Below are positions 1 to 6,190 of a stretch of DNA of 10,478 nt, one piece after another (position 1 is the first letter of the stretch; each line of letters opens with the position of its first letter). The translations under genes were made by a program, and so were the position numbers. The stretch is from NCBI GenBank assembly GCA_020201305.1, contig JAIVHC010000163.1, forward strand, positions 1 through 10,478. Reading direction: 5' to 3'. This stretch comes from Geobacteraceae bacterium. GTDB lineage: Bacteria; Desulfobacterota; Desulfuromonadia; Desulfuromonadales; Desulfuromonadaceae. The notes beneath the pieces are model-generated. The model searched no databases and was not told the DNA's origin. It saw only the letters and a list, made by a program, of their open reading frames with translations.

Positions 1-40
1 CCCCACGCACCGCTTGGGGTTGCATACATTTATATACCGC

Positions 41-46
41 AGGAGG
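41..46 (+). promoter_or_regulatory. Ribosome binding site of ettA
   Basis: A perfect AGGAGG Shine-Dalgarno core lies 7 bases before the ATG at 54. This strong site fixes that ATG as the start of ettA. The 40 bases before it contain no promoter I can defend. Confidence 0.85.
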
Positions 47-53
47 ATAGCAC

Positions 54-1739
54 ATGAGCGAAGACAGCAAAAAAATTATTTACTCCATGATGAAAGTAAG
101 CAAGTACTATAACAAACAACCCGTTATCAAGGACATCTCCCTGTCGTACTTTTACGGCGCTAAAATCGGGGTACTCGGTCTTAACGGTTCGGGTAAAAGT
201 ACGCTGCTGCGCATCATGGCCGGGCAGGACCATGAGTTTAACGGCGAAGCCGTACTCTCGGAGGGCTATACAGTCGGCTACCTGGAGCAGGAACCCCAGC
301 TGGACGAGAGTAAAACCGTGCGCGAGTGCGTGGAAGAGGCAGTGCAGGAAACAGTGGATCTGCTCAAGGAATTTGAGGAGATAAATATGAAATTCGCCGA
401 ACCCATGGATGACGATGCCATGACCGCACTGTGTGAGCGTCAAGCCGTGGTGCAGGGGCGCCTGGATGATCTGGATGCATGGGATCTGGATTCGCGTCTT
501 GAACTTGCCATGGATGCATTGCGCTGTCCTCCTTCAGATGCAGAGGTGAAAGTGCTCTCCGGCGGGGAAAAGCGGCGCGTGGCGCTGTGTCGTCTATTAC
601 TCGAAAAACCGGATGTTCTGCTCCTCGATGAGCCGACCAACCACCTTGATGCGGAAACAGTAGGATGGCTGGAGCAGCATCTGCAGCGCTACCAGGGTAC
701 CATCATCGCCGTTACCCATGATCGCTATTTCCTCGACAATGTCGCGGGTTGGATTCTCGAACTGGATCGGGGTGAGGGGATTCCATGGAAGGGGAACTAT
801 TCTTCCTGGCTGGAACAGAAGAACAAGCGCTTGCAGCATGAGGAAAAGGCGGAATCCGCACGCCAGCGTACCCTGCAGCGCGAGCTGGAATGGATTCAGA
901 TGTCCCCTAAAGGGCGCCACAGCAAAAGCAAGGCACGCATCTCGTCTTACGAGGATCTACTCAATTCAGAGGCCAAAGAGCGCCAGAAGGATCTGGAGAT
1001 CTATATCCCTTCAGGACCACGGCTCGGGGATGTAGTAATTGAAGCGGAACATGTACGTAAGGGGTATGAGGATCGCCTACTTATTGATGATCTCAATTTC
1101 ATGCTTCCCCGCGGCGGCATTGTTGGAATCATTGGTCCCAACGGCGCGGGTAAAACCACTTTATTCCGCATGATCACCGGACAGGAGCAACCCGATAGCG
1201 GTACTCTGAATATCGGCGCGACAGTGAAACTCGCGTATGTGGATCAGAGTCGCGACAGCCTCGCCGGGGATAACACCATCTGGGAGGAGATAAGTGAGGG
1301 GCAGGAGTTCATGCAACTTGGCGATCGCGAAGTTAACTCCCGTGCATATGTAAGTCATTTCAACTTCAACGGCAGCGATCAGCAGAAAAAAGTGGGGAAT
1401 CTCTCCGGCGGAGAACGCAACCGCGTTCATCTGGCAAAAACCCTGAGCTCGGGCGCCAATGTCCTTCTCCTGGATGAGCCCACCAATGACCTCGATGTGA
1501 ACACCATGCGCGCGCTCGAAACCGCCCTGGAGAACTTCGCCGGCTGCGCCGTGGTTATCAGCCACGATCGCTGGTTTCTGGACCGTCTCGCTACCCATAT
1601 CCTCGCCTTTGAAGGTGACAGCGAGATCACCTGGTTCGAGGGCAATTACACCGAGTACGAAGAAGACCGCAAGAAGCGTCTGGGCCGCGATGCAGAACAG
1701 CCACATCGCATCCGCTACCGCCAGCTCACACGCCAGTAG
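54..1739 (+). CDS. ettA: Energy-dependent translational throttle protein EttA (ABC-F ATPase)
   Basis: This 561-residue soluble protein has two ABC ATPase domains in one chain and no membrane segments, the layout of ABC-F translation factors. Domain 1 has Walker A GLNGSGKST at residues 42-50, signature LSGGE at 168-172 and Walker B LLLDE at 189-193 with catalytic Glu193. Domain 2 has GPNGAGKTT at 361-369, LSGGE at 450-454 and LLLDE at 471-475. An acidic arm insertion lies at about 95-140. The basic linker at about 245-325, with its RELEW and KSKAR segments, matches the P-site tRNA interaction motif of EttA. Known role in E. coli: it binds the ribosomal E site and gates entry into elongation according to the ATP/ADP ratio. 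The length is close to the E. coli protein (555). The start follows a perfect AGGAGG. The gene stands alone on this strand and converges on the DUF2062 gene. Family assignment is secure; the throttle role here is inferred. Confidence 0.95.
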   Translation: MSEDSKKIIYSMMKVSKYYNKQPVIKDISLSYFYGAKIGVLGLNGSGKSTLLRIMAGQDHEFNGEAVLSEGYTVGYLEQEPQLDESKTVRECVEEAVQETVDLLKEFEEINMKFAEPMDDDAMTALCERQAVVQGRLDDLDAWDLDSRLELAMDALRCPPSDAEVKVLSGGEKRRVALCRLLLEKPDVLLLDEPTNHLDAETVGWLEQHLQRYQGTIIAVTHDRYFLDNVAGWILELDRGEGIPWKGNYSSWLEQKNKRLQHEEKAESARQRTLQRELEWIQMSPKGRHSKSKARISSYEDLLNSEAKERQKDLEIYIPSGPRLGDVVIEAEHVRKGYEDRLLIDDLNFMLPRGGIVGIIGPNGAGKTTLFRMITGQEQPDSGTLNIGATVKLAYVDQSRDSLAGDNTIWEEISEGQEFMQLGDREVNSRAYVSHFNFNGSDQQKKVGNLSGGERNRVHLAKTLSSGANVLLLDEPTNDLDVNTMRALETALENFAGCAVVISHDRWFLDRLATHILAFEGDSEITWFEGNYTEYEEDRKKRLGRDAEQPHRIRYRQLTRQ

Positions 1740-1751
1740 AGGGATATCTGC

Positions 1752-1787
1752 AGGTGTAGGGGCGAAAGATTTTCTCCCCCTACACCT
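1752..1787. terminator. Convergent hairpin between ettA and the DUF2062 gene (possible bidirectional terminator)
   Basis: The arms AGGTGTAGGGG (1752-1762) and CCCCTACACCT (1777-1787) are perfect 11-bp complements. A 14-base loop separates them, and GAAA/TTTC inside it can add a short inner stem. The structure begins 12 bases after the ettA stop. Its right arm overlaps the last codons and stop (1780-1782) of the opposing DUF2062 gene. The position suits a shared terminator for two converging transcripts. However, neither strand has the run of T that a canonical intrinsic terminator carries after the stem. It could instead act as a 3'-end stabiliser or a processing site. Confidence 0.6.
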
Positions 1788-2268
1788 TACGCCGTTTAAA
1801 CGGACGGGGCCACCTGGCAATACGCCACGATTTAAGCAACGGTATTATGCGCAACACAATGGCATATGCTACAGCTGCTGCAAGAAGGGCATAGATAAAG
1901 CTTCCCAGACACAGGGGTAAAATCAGGGTGGAACTGAAGTGTGACAGGGATTCAAGGTTGAATTGGTCCGGAAATGAAATATATGGAGTATCGAGGATAA
2001 AGCGTCCGGTCTTGTATTGAGCGACATAGAGAAACGGAGCAGTCACAGGATTGCTGATCCACACCGCCATCGCTGCCGCAATCTTATTTTGTCCCAGAAC
2101 CATAGCCACAAAAACCGCTATAGCAGTATGGAGTCCGATGAGAGGTGTCATCCCCACAAAAATGCCTACAGCAAAACCCTTGGCGATCTCATCGGGTTGA
2201 GCGCGCAAACGCAAAAAACGGAGTAAAAATAGTTTAGACTGCCTACTGATCCACCACTGACGCCACAT
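1780..2268 (-). CDS. DUF2062 family inner-membrane protein
   Basis: This 162-residue protein has a basic N-terminus followed by a DUF2062 domain. Hydrophobic stretches lie at about 31-59, 64-84 and 116-140, and the C-terminus is strongly basic (RPFKRRK). Signature segments are GMTPLIGLHT at 39-48 and WISNPVTAPFLY at 70-81, which are typical of the family. Function is unknown; the family consists of small inner-membrane proteins, and nothing here shows a substrate. It is the last gene of a minus-strand run, 23 bases after the tsaD stop, and so is probably co-transcribed with tsaD. The ribosome binding site before the ATG at 2268 is poor (a weak GAG a few bases upstream), so translation may depend on coupling. 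The family call is confident; any role is unknown. Confidence 0.88.
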   Translation of the reverse strand: MWRQWWISRQSKLFLLRFLRLRAQPDEIAKGFAVGIFVGMTPLIGLHTAIAVFVAMVLGQNKIAAAMAVWISNPVTAPFLYVAQYKTGRFILDTPYISFPDQFNLESLSHFSSTLILPLCLGSFIYALLAAAVAYAIVLRIIPLLKSWRIARWPRPFKRRKV

Positions 2269-2291
2269 AACTCTGCGGTTTCTCCTCGTGC

Positions 2292-3326
2292 TTACGTCCG
2301 GGACGCAAAATCCAGCAGTTCTGCTCCGGCCTGATTCAAGGGCCAGGTGCTACAAGCGTTGAGATCCAGATCCGCGCTTATGCCACGCTGCAGATAGTAC
2401 TCTCCTGCCACCGCGAGCATTGCGGCATTGTCGGCACACAGTAGTGGCGAGGGGAAAAAGACCTCCATATTAGCATTATCCTCTGCAAAGGCATTGCGTA
2501 AACCACTATTGCACGCTACTCCACCGGCAACAACGATGCGTTTGAGGTTGTGTGCCCTGGCGGCACGCAAAGTCTTCTGGTGCAATACCTCAACCACTGC
2601 AGCCTGAAACGATGCCGCCAGGTCCGCGAGCACATCACCCTCTGGTGCGGTGTCCATCCGTTTCAACTGTGTCATCACTGCGGTTTTAATCCCACTAAAG
2701 CTGAAATTGAAACCCTTATGCTGCAACATAGGGCGTGGGAAGCTGAAGGCAGCAGGATTTCCCTGTGATGCAAGTCTATCGATATGCACCCCTCCCGGAT
2801 ACCCCAACCCGCACATCTTGGCCACCTTGTCAAAGGCCTCCCCCGCTGCATCATCCAAGGTCTGGCCAATAGGCTCATATTCGCCGATCTGCTTTACTAT
2901 GTACAGATGGGTGTGCCCGCCTGAAACAGCGAGGGCCAGGTAGGGGAAAGGAATATCATGTTCGAGCAACGGGGCGAGGATGTGCCCCTCAATATGATGA
3001 ACTCCCACCAGGGGGATATTGCGCGCAAACGCCATGGCTTTGGCGTAGGAGACACCCACAAGTAATGCACCTATCAGCCCCGGCCCCCGAGTTACGACCA
3101 TTCCATCTATGTGTTCGAGCTGTACTCCGGCTTTATTCAGCGCTTGTTCTACCACCACCGGGCAGGAGCGCAGATGATGCCGCGCTGCGAGTTCGGGTAC
3201 CACACCGCCGTATTCAGCGTGTACATCTATTTGTGACGCAATAATGTTGCTTAACACCGTACGTCCATCGCGCACAACTGCAGCGGATGTTTCATCACAG
3301 GATGATTCGAGGGCCAAAAGAAGCAT
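2292..3326 (-). CDS. tsaD: tRNA N6-adenosine threonylcarbamoyltransferase TsaD
   Basis: This 344-residue ASKHA-fold enzyme transfers the threonylcarbamoyl group from TC-AMP to A37 of tRNAs that read ANN codons, making t6A. In bacteria it works in a cytoplasmic complex with TsaB and TsaE. The N-terminal phosphate-binding segment ALESSCDETSAAVV is at residues 5-18. The metal-binding HIEGH places His111 and His115, matching E. coli numbering. SGGHTHLY is at 135-142, GEAFDKVAKMCGLGYPGG at 162-179, AGGVACNSGLR at 267-277, and CADN near 297-300 supplies the C-terminal metal Asp. The length is normal for the bacterial family. It lies 28 bases after the phoH-like gene and 23 bases before the DUF2062 gene on the same strand. 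tsaB, tsaC and tsaE are not in the window. The ribosome binding site is weak (GAGAG, 5 bases before ATG). It appears intact and is presumably essential. Confidence 0.96.
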   Translation of the reverse strand: MLLLALESSCDETSAAVVRDGRTVLSNIIASQIDVHAEYGGVVPELAARHHLRSCPVVVEQALNKAGVQLEHIDGMVVTRGPGLIGALLVGVSYAKAMAFARNIPLVGVHHIEGHILAPLLEHDIPFPYLALAVSGGHTHLYIVKQIGEYEPIGQTLDDAAGEAFDKVAKMCGLGYPGGVHIDRLASQGNPAAFSFPRPMLQHKGFNFSFSGIKTAVMTQLKRMDTAPEGDVLADLAASFQAAVVEVLHQKTLRAARAHNLKRIVVAGGVACNSGLRNAFAEDNANMEVFFPSPLLCADNAAMLAVAGEYYLQRGISADLDLNACSTWPLNQAGAELLDFASRT

Positions 3327-3354
3327 GTGTCTCTCTATGATTCAGGGGTGAAAA

Positions 3355-4692
3355 TTAGAGCAGGTTAGCCGCCAGCTCAGCGAGTCCGGAACGCTCACCA
3401 TGGGTGAGGGTAACATGTCCGGCTACATCCTGCCCTTTGAATTTTTCCACCACATATGCGAGTCCGTTACTCGATGAATCGACATACGGATTGTCAATCT
3501 GGTAGGGGTCGCCGGTAAGGACAATCTTAGTTCCTTCGCCGGCGCGGGTGATGATGGTCTTTATCTCGTGCGGCGTGAGGTTCTGTGCTTCATCCACGAT
3601 CATATACTGGTTGGGGATGGAACGCCCGCGGATATACGTAAGCGGCTCAATCTCCATAATCCCCATATCCACTAGTTCACGGTAACCACGCTTACGCTTC
3701 CCGCGATCCTCCACATTATTTAACAGCAGATCAACATTATCGAAGATAGGCTGCATCCAGGGTGCGAGTTTCTCTTCCACATCACCGGGTAAAAAGCCTA
3801 AGTCACGTCCCATAGGAAACACCGGACGCGAAATGAGGAGGCGAGTGTACTGGTTGTCATCTGCAACGCGCTGCAACCCCGCAGCAATGGCGAGGAGGGT
3901 CTTACCGGTCCCCGCTTTTCCCACCAGGGTTACGAGCTGAACAGCGTTATCCAGCAGAATATCGAGTACAAAGTGCTGCTCACGGTTACGTGCCTGAATC
4001 CCCCATATCCCCTCTTTATGGGCTTTATACAGGGGCAGGAGACGTCCCTCCCTTTTGTGATAGCGGCACAACGCCGTGTGTGAAGGGTTTCCCGCGTCGA
4101 TGAGGGTCAGACACTGATTGGAGTAAAGTTTCGCTCCATTCTCATCTTCTTTATTCTCGAATTCGAGATACCCCTGTCCGTAAAAACGATCAATTTCCGC
4201 TGCGGGAACCTCCAGTTCAGAGGTGCCGGAGTAAAGTTCGGAAATGGAGACCTTGTCGGACTCGTAATCCTGCGATTTCAACCCCATGACATCGGCCTTG
4301 ATGCGCAGATTGGTGTCCTTGGTGACAAAAATCACGGGGCAGTCGCAGTTTTCCATCTCTGCTACTGCAATCGAGAGGATACGATTGTCCTCGCGCTCCA
4401 CTTTCAACCCGGGAGGAAGGTTTTCTGCATAGTTTTTGGCAAACAGAACAACGCGCAGGCTGCCGCCATTATCCAGCGGTACCCCCTGGGTAAGACCTCC
4501 AGCCTGGCGCAATTCGTCCAACTGGCGTGACACCTGACGCGCATTGCGCCCCACTTCGTTAAGATCCTTCTTAAAGGTATCTATCTCTTCAATGACCGTG
4601 ATAGGGATGACTACTTCGTTGTCATCAAATTTATACATTGCCTGGGAATCGTGCAGCAGGACATTGGTGTCAAGAATGAATTTTTTGATCAT
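3355..4692 (-). CDS. PIN domain / PhoH-family RNase-ATPase (PhoH2/YlaK type)
   Basis: This 445-residue protein joins an N-terminal PIN nuclease domain (about 1-145) to a C-terminal PhoH-like P-loop ATPase (about 235-445). The PIN part starts FILDTNVLLHD, with acidic residue Asp8, EEID at 35-38 and TKDTNLR at 124-130 supplying the expected metal ligands. The ATPase has Walker A GKAGTGKT at 258-265, Walker B MIVDEAQN at 364-371, LTGDP at 392-396 and HGERS at 431-435. Characterised PhoH2 proteins couple ATP-driven RNA unwinding to PIN-domain RNA cleavage; in mycobacteria they pair with a small antitoxin. No small antitoxin-like gene is next to this one: upstream is a cysteine desulfurase and downstream is tsaD. 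The start at 4692 follows a clear GGAGG. Despite the name, a link to phosphate starvation is not implied. The domain call is secure; the RNA target is unknown. Confidence 0.93.
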   Translation of the reverse strand: MIKKFILDTNVLLHDSQAMYKFDDNEVVIPITVIEEIDTFKKDLNEVGRNARQVSRQLDELRQAGGLTQGVPLDNGGSLRVVLFAKNYAENLPPGLKVEREDNRILSIAVAEMENCDCPVIFVTKDTNLRIKADVMGLKSQDYESDKVSISELYSGTSELEVPAAEIDRFYGQGYLEFENKEDENGAKLYSNQCLTLIDAGNPSHTALCRYHKREGRLLPLYKAHKEGIWGIQARNREQHFVLDILLDNAVQLVTLVGKAGTGKTLLAIAAGLQRVADDNQYTRLLISRPVFPMGRDLGFLPGDVEEKLAPWMQPIFDNVDLLLNNVEDRGKRKRGYRELVDMGIMEIEPLTYIRGRSIPNQYMIVDEAQNLTPHEIKTIITRAGEGTKIVLTGDPYQIDNPYVDSSSNGLAYVVEKFKGQDVAGHVTLTHGERSGLAELAANLL

Positions 4693-4696
4693 GCTT

Positions 4697-4701
4697 CCTC
4701 C
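4697..4701 (-). promoter_or_regulatory. Ribosome binding site of the phoH-like gene
   Basis: On the minus strand GGAGG lies 4 bases before the ATG at 4692, in the 31-base gap after the cysteine desulfurase stop. It is the strongest translation signal inside this operon and supports the chosen start. Confidence 0.75.
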
Positions 4702-4723
4702 ACGCAGGGGTTGGCGGTAAACG

Positions 4724-5866
4724 CTATGCAGCTAAGCTTTTCACTGCCTGAATAAATGTATGCATCTCTTCATGAGTGTTGAAATATCCCGGACTTACTC
4801 GTACGGTTCCATCTGGAAAGGTTCCTATACTACGGTGAGCATCCGGGGCGCAGTGCAGTCCGGTACGCACCGCTATATCAAATTGATGGTCAAGAATGAA
4901 TCCCGTCTCGGCACTTTCAAGCCCTTCCAGGGTGAATGAGATGGGGCCTGAATGGCCGGGCCCCGGACCGGCGCCATAGAGAGTTATCCCGGCAATAGAC
5001 CCCAGTCTATCCCAGAGAAATTCTGCTAGGTTCTGCTCATGAGTGCGAATCGCGTTCATTCCTTCAGATTCAATAAAATCAAGGCCGGCTTTTAGCCCTG
5101 CCAGCGCTGCGGTGTTGAGAGTACCACTTTCGAAGCGTTCGGGCATCTGGGCGGGCTGTTCCAACTCGCTGGAAAGATTTCCTGTACCCCCCAGGATAAA
5201 CGGTTCGAGTTCGATTCCGTCGCGTACGTAAAAAAATCCGGTGCCCTGGGGGCCGAAAAGACCTTTGTGCCCCGGGGCTACCAGAATATCGATATTCATC
5301 CCTGCCACATCGAGGGGAAGCGCACCCGCACTTTGCGCAGCATCCAGCATGAAGATTACTCCGTGATTACGACACCAAGAAGAAACTTCCGCCACGGGTT
5401 GAATGGTGCCGATTACGTTGGAACAGTGATTCATCACAACAAGAGAGGTGTCTGCGGCATTACACGCATTGAGCACCGCATCGGCATGGACTCGCCCATG
5501 GGGGTCTGCGGCAACCTTAACCACTTCAACGCCCTGTTGCTGCAGATAGTGGAGAGGGCGGGCCACAGCGTTGTGCTCCATACTCGTAGTAACCACGCGA
5601 TCTCCGGATTTCAGGGTGCCGAACAGGGCGGTATTGATCCCCTGAGTGGCATTAAAGGTAAAAGATATGCGTGCACTGGTGGGTATATTGAAGAACTTCG
5701 CCACCGTTTCACGGGTCGACGCCATTAAATGCGCGGCCTTGCGTGCAATCGAGTAGCTCCCGCGTCCGGGGTTGGCGCCAAATTTTCGCGCTACACTGTC
5801 CTGGGTGGTATATACAGATTCCGGTTTAGGATAAGAAGTCGCTGCATTGTCGAGATAGATAGACAA
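4724..5866 (-). CDS. Cysteine desulfurase, SufS-like class V aminotransferase family
   Basis: This 380-residue PLP enzyme is predicted to take sulfur from L-cysteine as a persulfide, yielding alanine. The opening IYLDNAATSYPKP is the class V signature. MEHNA gives His98, LDAAQ at 174-178 gives Asp175 and Gln178 for PLP contacts, and GHKGLFGPQGTG places the Schiff-base Lys201. RTGLHCAP near the C-terminus carries the presumed catalytic Cys339 in the context of SufS-like (type II) enzymes. It resembles the group often annotated as 'cysteine desulfurase family protein' (EF2568 type). No iscU, sufU or sufBCD gene is adjacent, so the sulfur acceptor is not shown; Fe-S assembly, tRNA thiolation and selenium metabolism are all possible. 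Translation apparently begins at TTG (5864-5866), since the first conserved residues follow at once and AGGA lies 6 bases upstream. It is the first gene of a four-gene minus-strand run. Confidence 0.92.
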   Translation of the reverse strand: MSIYLDNAATSYPKPESVYTTQDSVARKFGANPGRGSYSIARKAAHLMASTRETVAKFFNIPTSARISFTFNATQGINTALFGTLKSGDRVVTTSMEHNAVARPLHYLQQQGVEVVKVAADPHGRVHADAVLNACNAADTSLVVMNHCSNVIGTIQPVAEVSSWCRNHGVIFMLDAAQSAGALPLDVAGMNIDILVAPGHKGLFGPQGTGFFYVRDGIELEPFILGGTGNLSSELEQPAQMPERFESGTLNTAALAGLKAGLDFIESEGMNAIRTHEQNLAEFLWDRLGSIAGITLYGAGPGPGHSGPISFTLEGLESAETGFILDHQFDIAVRTGLHCAPDAHRSIGTFPDGTVRVSPGYFNTHEEMHTFIQAVKSLAA

Positions 5867-5873
5867 GGATATT

Positions 5874-5877
5874 CCTG
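5874..5877 (-). promoter_or_regulatory. Ribosome binding site deciding the TTG start of the cysteine desulfurase
   Basis: On the minus strand AGGA is followed by six bases and then TTG at 5866. The conserved LDNAAT motif begins at residue 5 from this codon, so any later start would remove the family signature. The site therefore supports a non-ATG start. Confidence 0.6.
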
Positions 5878-5920
5878 CGAATTGAAGGGGTAAAAATTAA
5901 TATCTGTGACATGGGTAGAT

Positions 5921-5949
5921 ATTGTACGTTTCAACGCTCTTCACAACAA
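5921..5949 (-). promoter_or_regulatory. Candidate sigma-70 promoter for the cysteine desulfurase operon
   Basis: On the minus strand TTGTTG (5949-5944) is separated by 17 bases from TACAAT (5926-5921). The -10 matches the consensus at 5 of 6 positions, but the -35 matches at only 3 of 6. The predicted start is near 5914, giving a leader of about 48 bases before the TTG codon. This is inferred from motif and spacing only. Confidence 0.4.
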
Positions 5950-5971
5950 ACAAATACGTGCATAAAAATAT

Positions 5972-6013
5972 CACCAGTGCTGGAACAAAGGCAATTACAA
6001 AGCACCAGCGCTG
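5972..6013. repeat. Near-identical 11-base repeat pair upstream of nrdJ
   Basis: CACCAGTGCTG (5972-5982) and CACCAGCGCTG (6003-6013) differ at one position and start 31 bases apart, about three helical turns. Because each copy is itself partly palindromic, the pair can also fold as a hairpin with a 9-bp stem (one G-U pair) and a 21-base loop in plus-strand RNA. It lies upstream of the nrdJ start of transcription and also upstream of the candidate minus-strand promoter, so a DNA operator for either direction is more likely than an RNA element. The binding protein is unknown. Confidence 0.35.
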
Positions 6014-6084
6014 AAATATCCATCAGAGCAAAGCCCCAGGTTACGGCGTTTAAAAACACTCGCATAAGTTTAATACAAAGAAGC

Positions 6085-6113
6085 TTGACGCCACGATATA
6101 TAGTGGTTTAAAT
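6085..6113 (+). promoter_or_regulatory. Sigma-70 promoter of nrdJ
   Basis: TTGACG (6085-6090, 5 of 6 consensus) is followed by a 17-base spacer and TTAAAT (6108-6113, 4 of 6). The predicted transcription start is near 6120, leaving a leader of about 70 bases. The call is strengthened because an NrdR box exactly fills the spacer and a second lies at the start site. Confidence 0.65.
6091..6106. promoter_or_regulatory. NrdR box 1 (between -35 and -10 of nrdJ)
   Basis: The 16-base site CCACGATATATAGTGG matches the known NrdR consensus ACACWATATATWGTGT at 13 of 16 positions, including the central ATATAT core and the conserved C and G of the two half sites. It occupies almost the whole 17-base promoter spacer. 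NrdR is the ATP/dATP-sensing repressor of ribonucleotide reductase genes, so binding here would block RNA polymerase. Confidence 0.82.
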
Positions 6114-6122
6114 TCACCTCTT

Positions 6123-6138
6123 CTACCCTATATGGTGT
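6123..6138. promoter_or_regulatory. NrdR box 2 (at the nrdJ transcription start)
   Basis: CTACCCTATATGGTGT matches the NrdR consensus at 11 of 16 positions. The right half site (GGTGT) is good and the left half is degenerate. It starts exactly 32 bases after box 1, leaving 16 bases between them. Paired NrdR boxes in known promoters have this spacing, about three helical turns, which makes the weaker box credible. Confidence 0.72.
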
Positions 6139-6175
6139 TCACCCCTTTTGGCTGGCTTCAATTACCAACCCGGAA

Positions 6176-6180
6176 AAGGA
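6176..6180 (+). promoter_or_regulatory. Ribosome binding site of nrdJ
   Basis: AAGGA lies 10 bases before the ATG at 6191. The spacing is a little long, but no better in-frame start exists nearby and the conserved N-terminal region follows this ATG. Confidence 0.6.
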
Positions 6181-6190
6181 TCGACAAACA

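Larger units (their letters stand above)
5867..6190. other. Divergent control region between the cysteine desulfurase operon and nrdJ
   Basis: These 324 bases hold no convincing gene. From left to right I see the AGGA site for the TTG start of the desulfurase, a plausible minus-strand promoter at 5921-5949, a near-repeat pair at 5972-6013, a plus-strand promoter at 6085-6113 overlapped by two NrdR boxes, and the nrdJ leader of about 70 bases. No cobalamin riboswitch B12-box is visible, although nrdJ encodes a B12-dependent enzyme. Confidence 0.8.

Noticed and set aside
1792..1803. Perfect 12-base palindrome CCGTTTAAACGG
   Set aside because: It lies inside the DUF2062 coding region and spells its Arg-Pro-Phe-Lys-Arg tail. 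It is probably coincidence and is not counted as a site.
1161..1820. 219-residue minus-strand open frame opposite ettA
   Set aside because: It lies antisense to strongly conserved ABC-F sequence, has no family motifs, and its composition follows from the codon pattern of the sense gene.
5267..5728. 153-residue plus-strand open frame opposite the cysteine desulfurase
   Set aside because: It covers the PLP-binding region on the other strand, including the codons for Lys201 and His98. There is no independent evidence of coding.
5911..6111. 66-residue plus-strand open frame in the divergent region
   Set aside because: It has no ribosome binding site or recognisable motif, and it runs across the nrdJ promoter and the first NrdR box. 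It is most likely chance.
5867..6190. Cobalamin riboswitch upstream of nrdJ
   Set aside because: B12 riboswitches are reasonable near B12-related genes, but I could find no B12-box, and the leader after the predicted transcription start is only about 70 bases, too short for the element.
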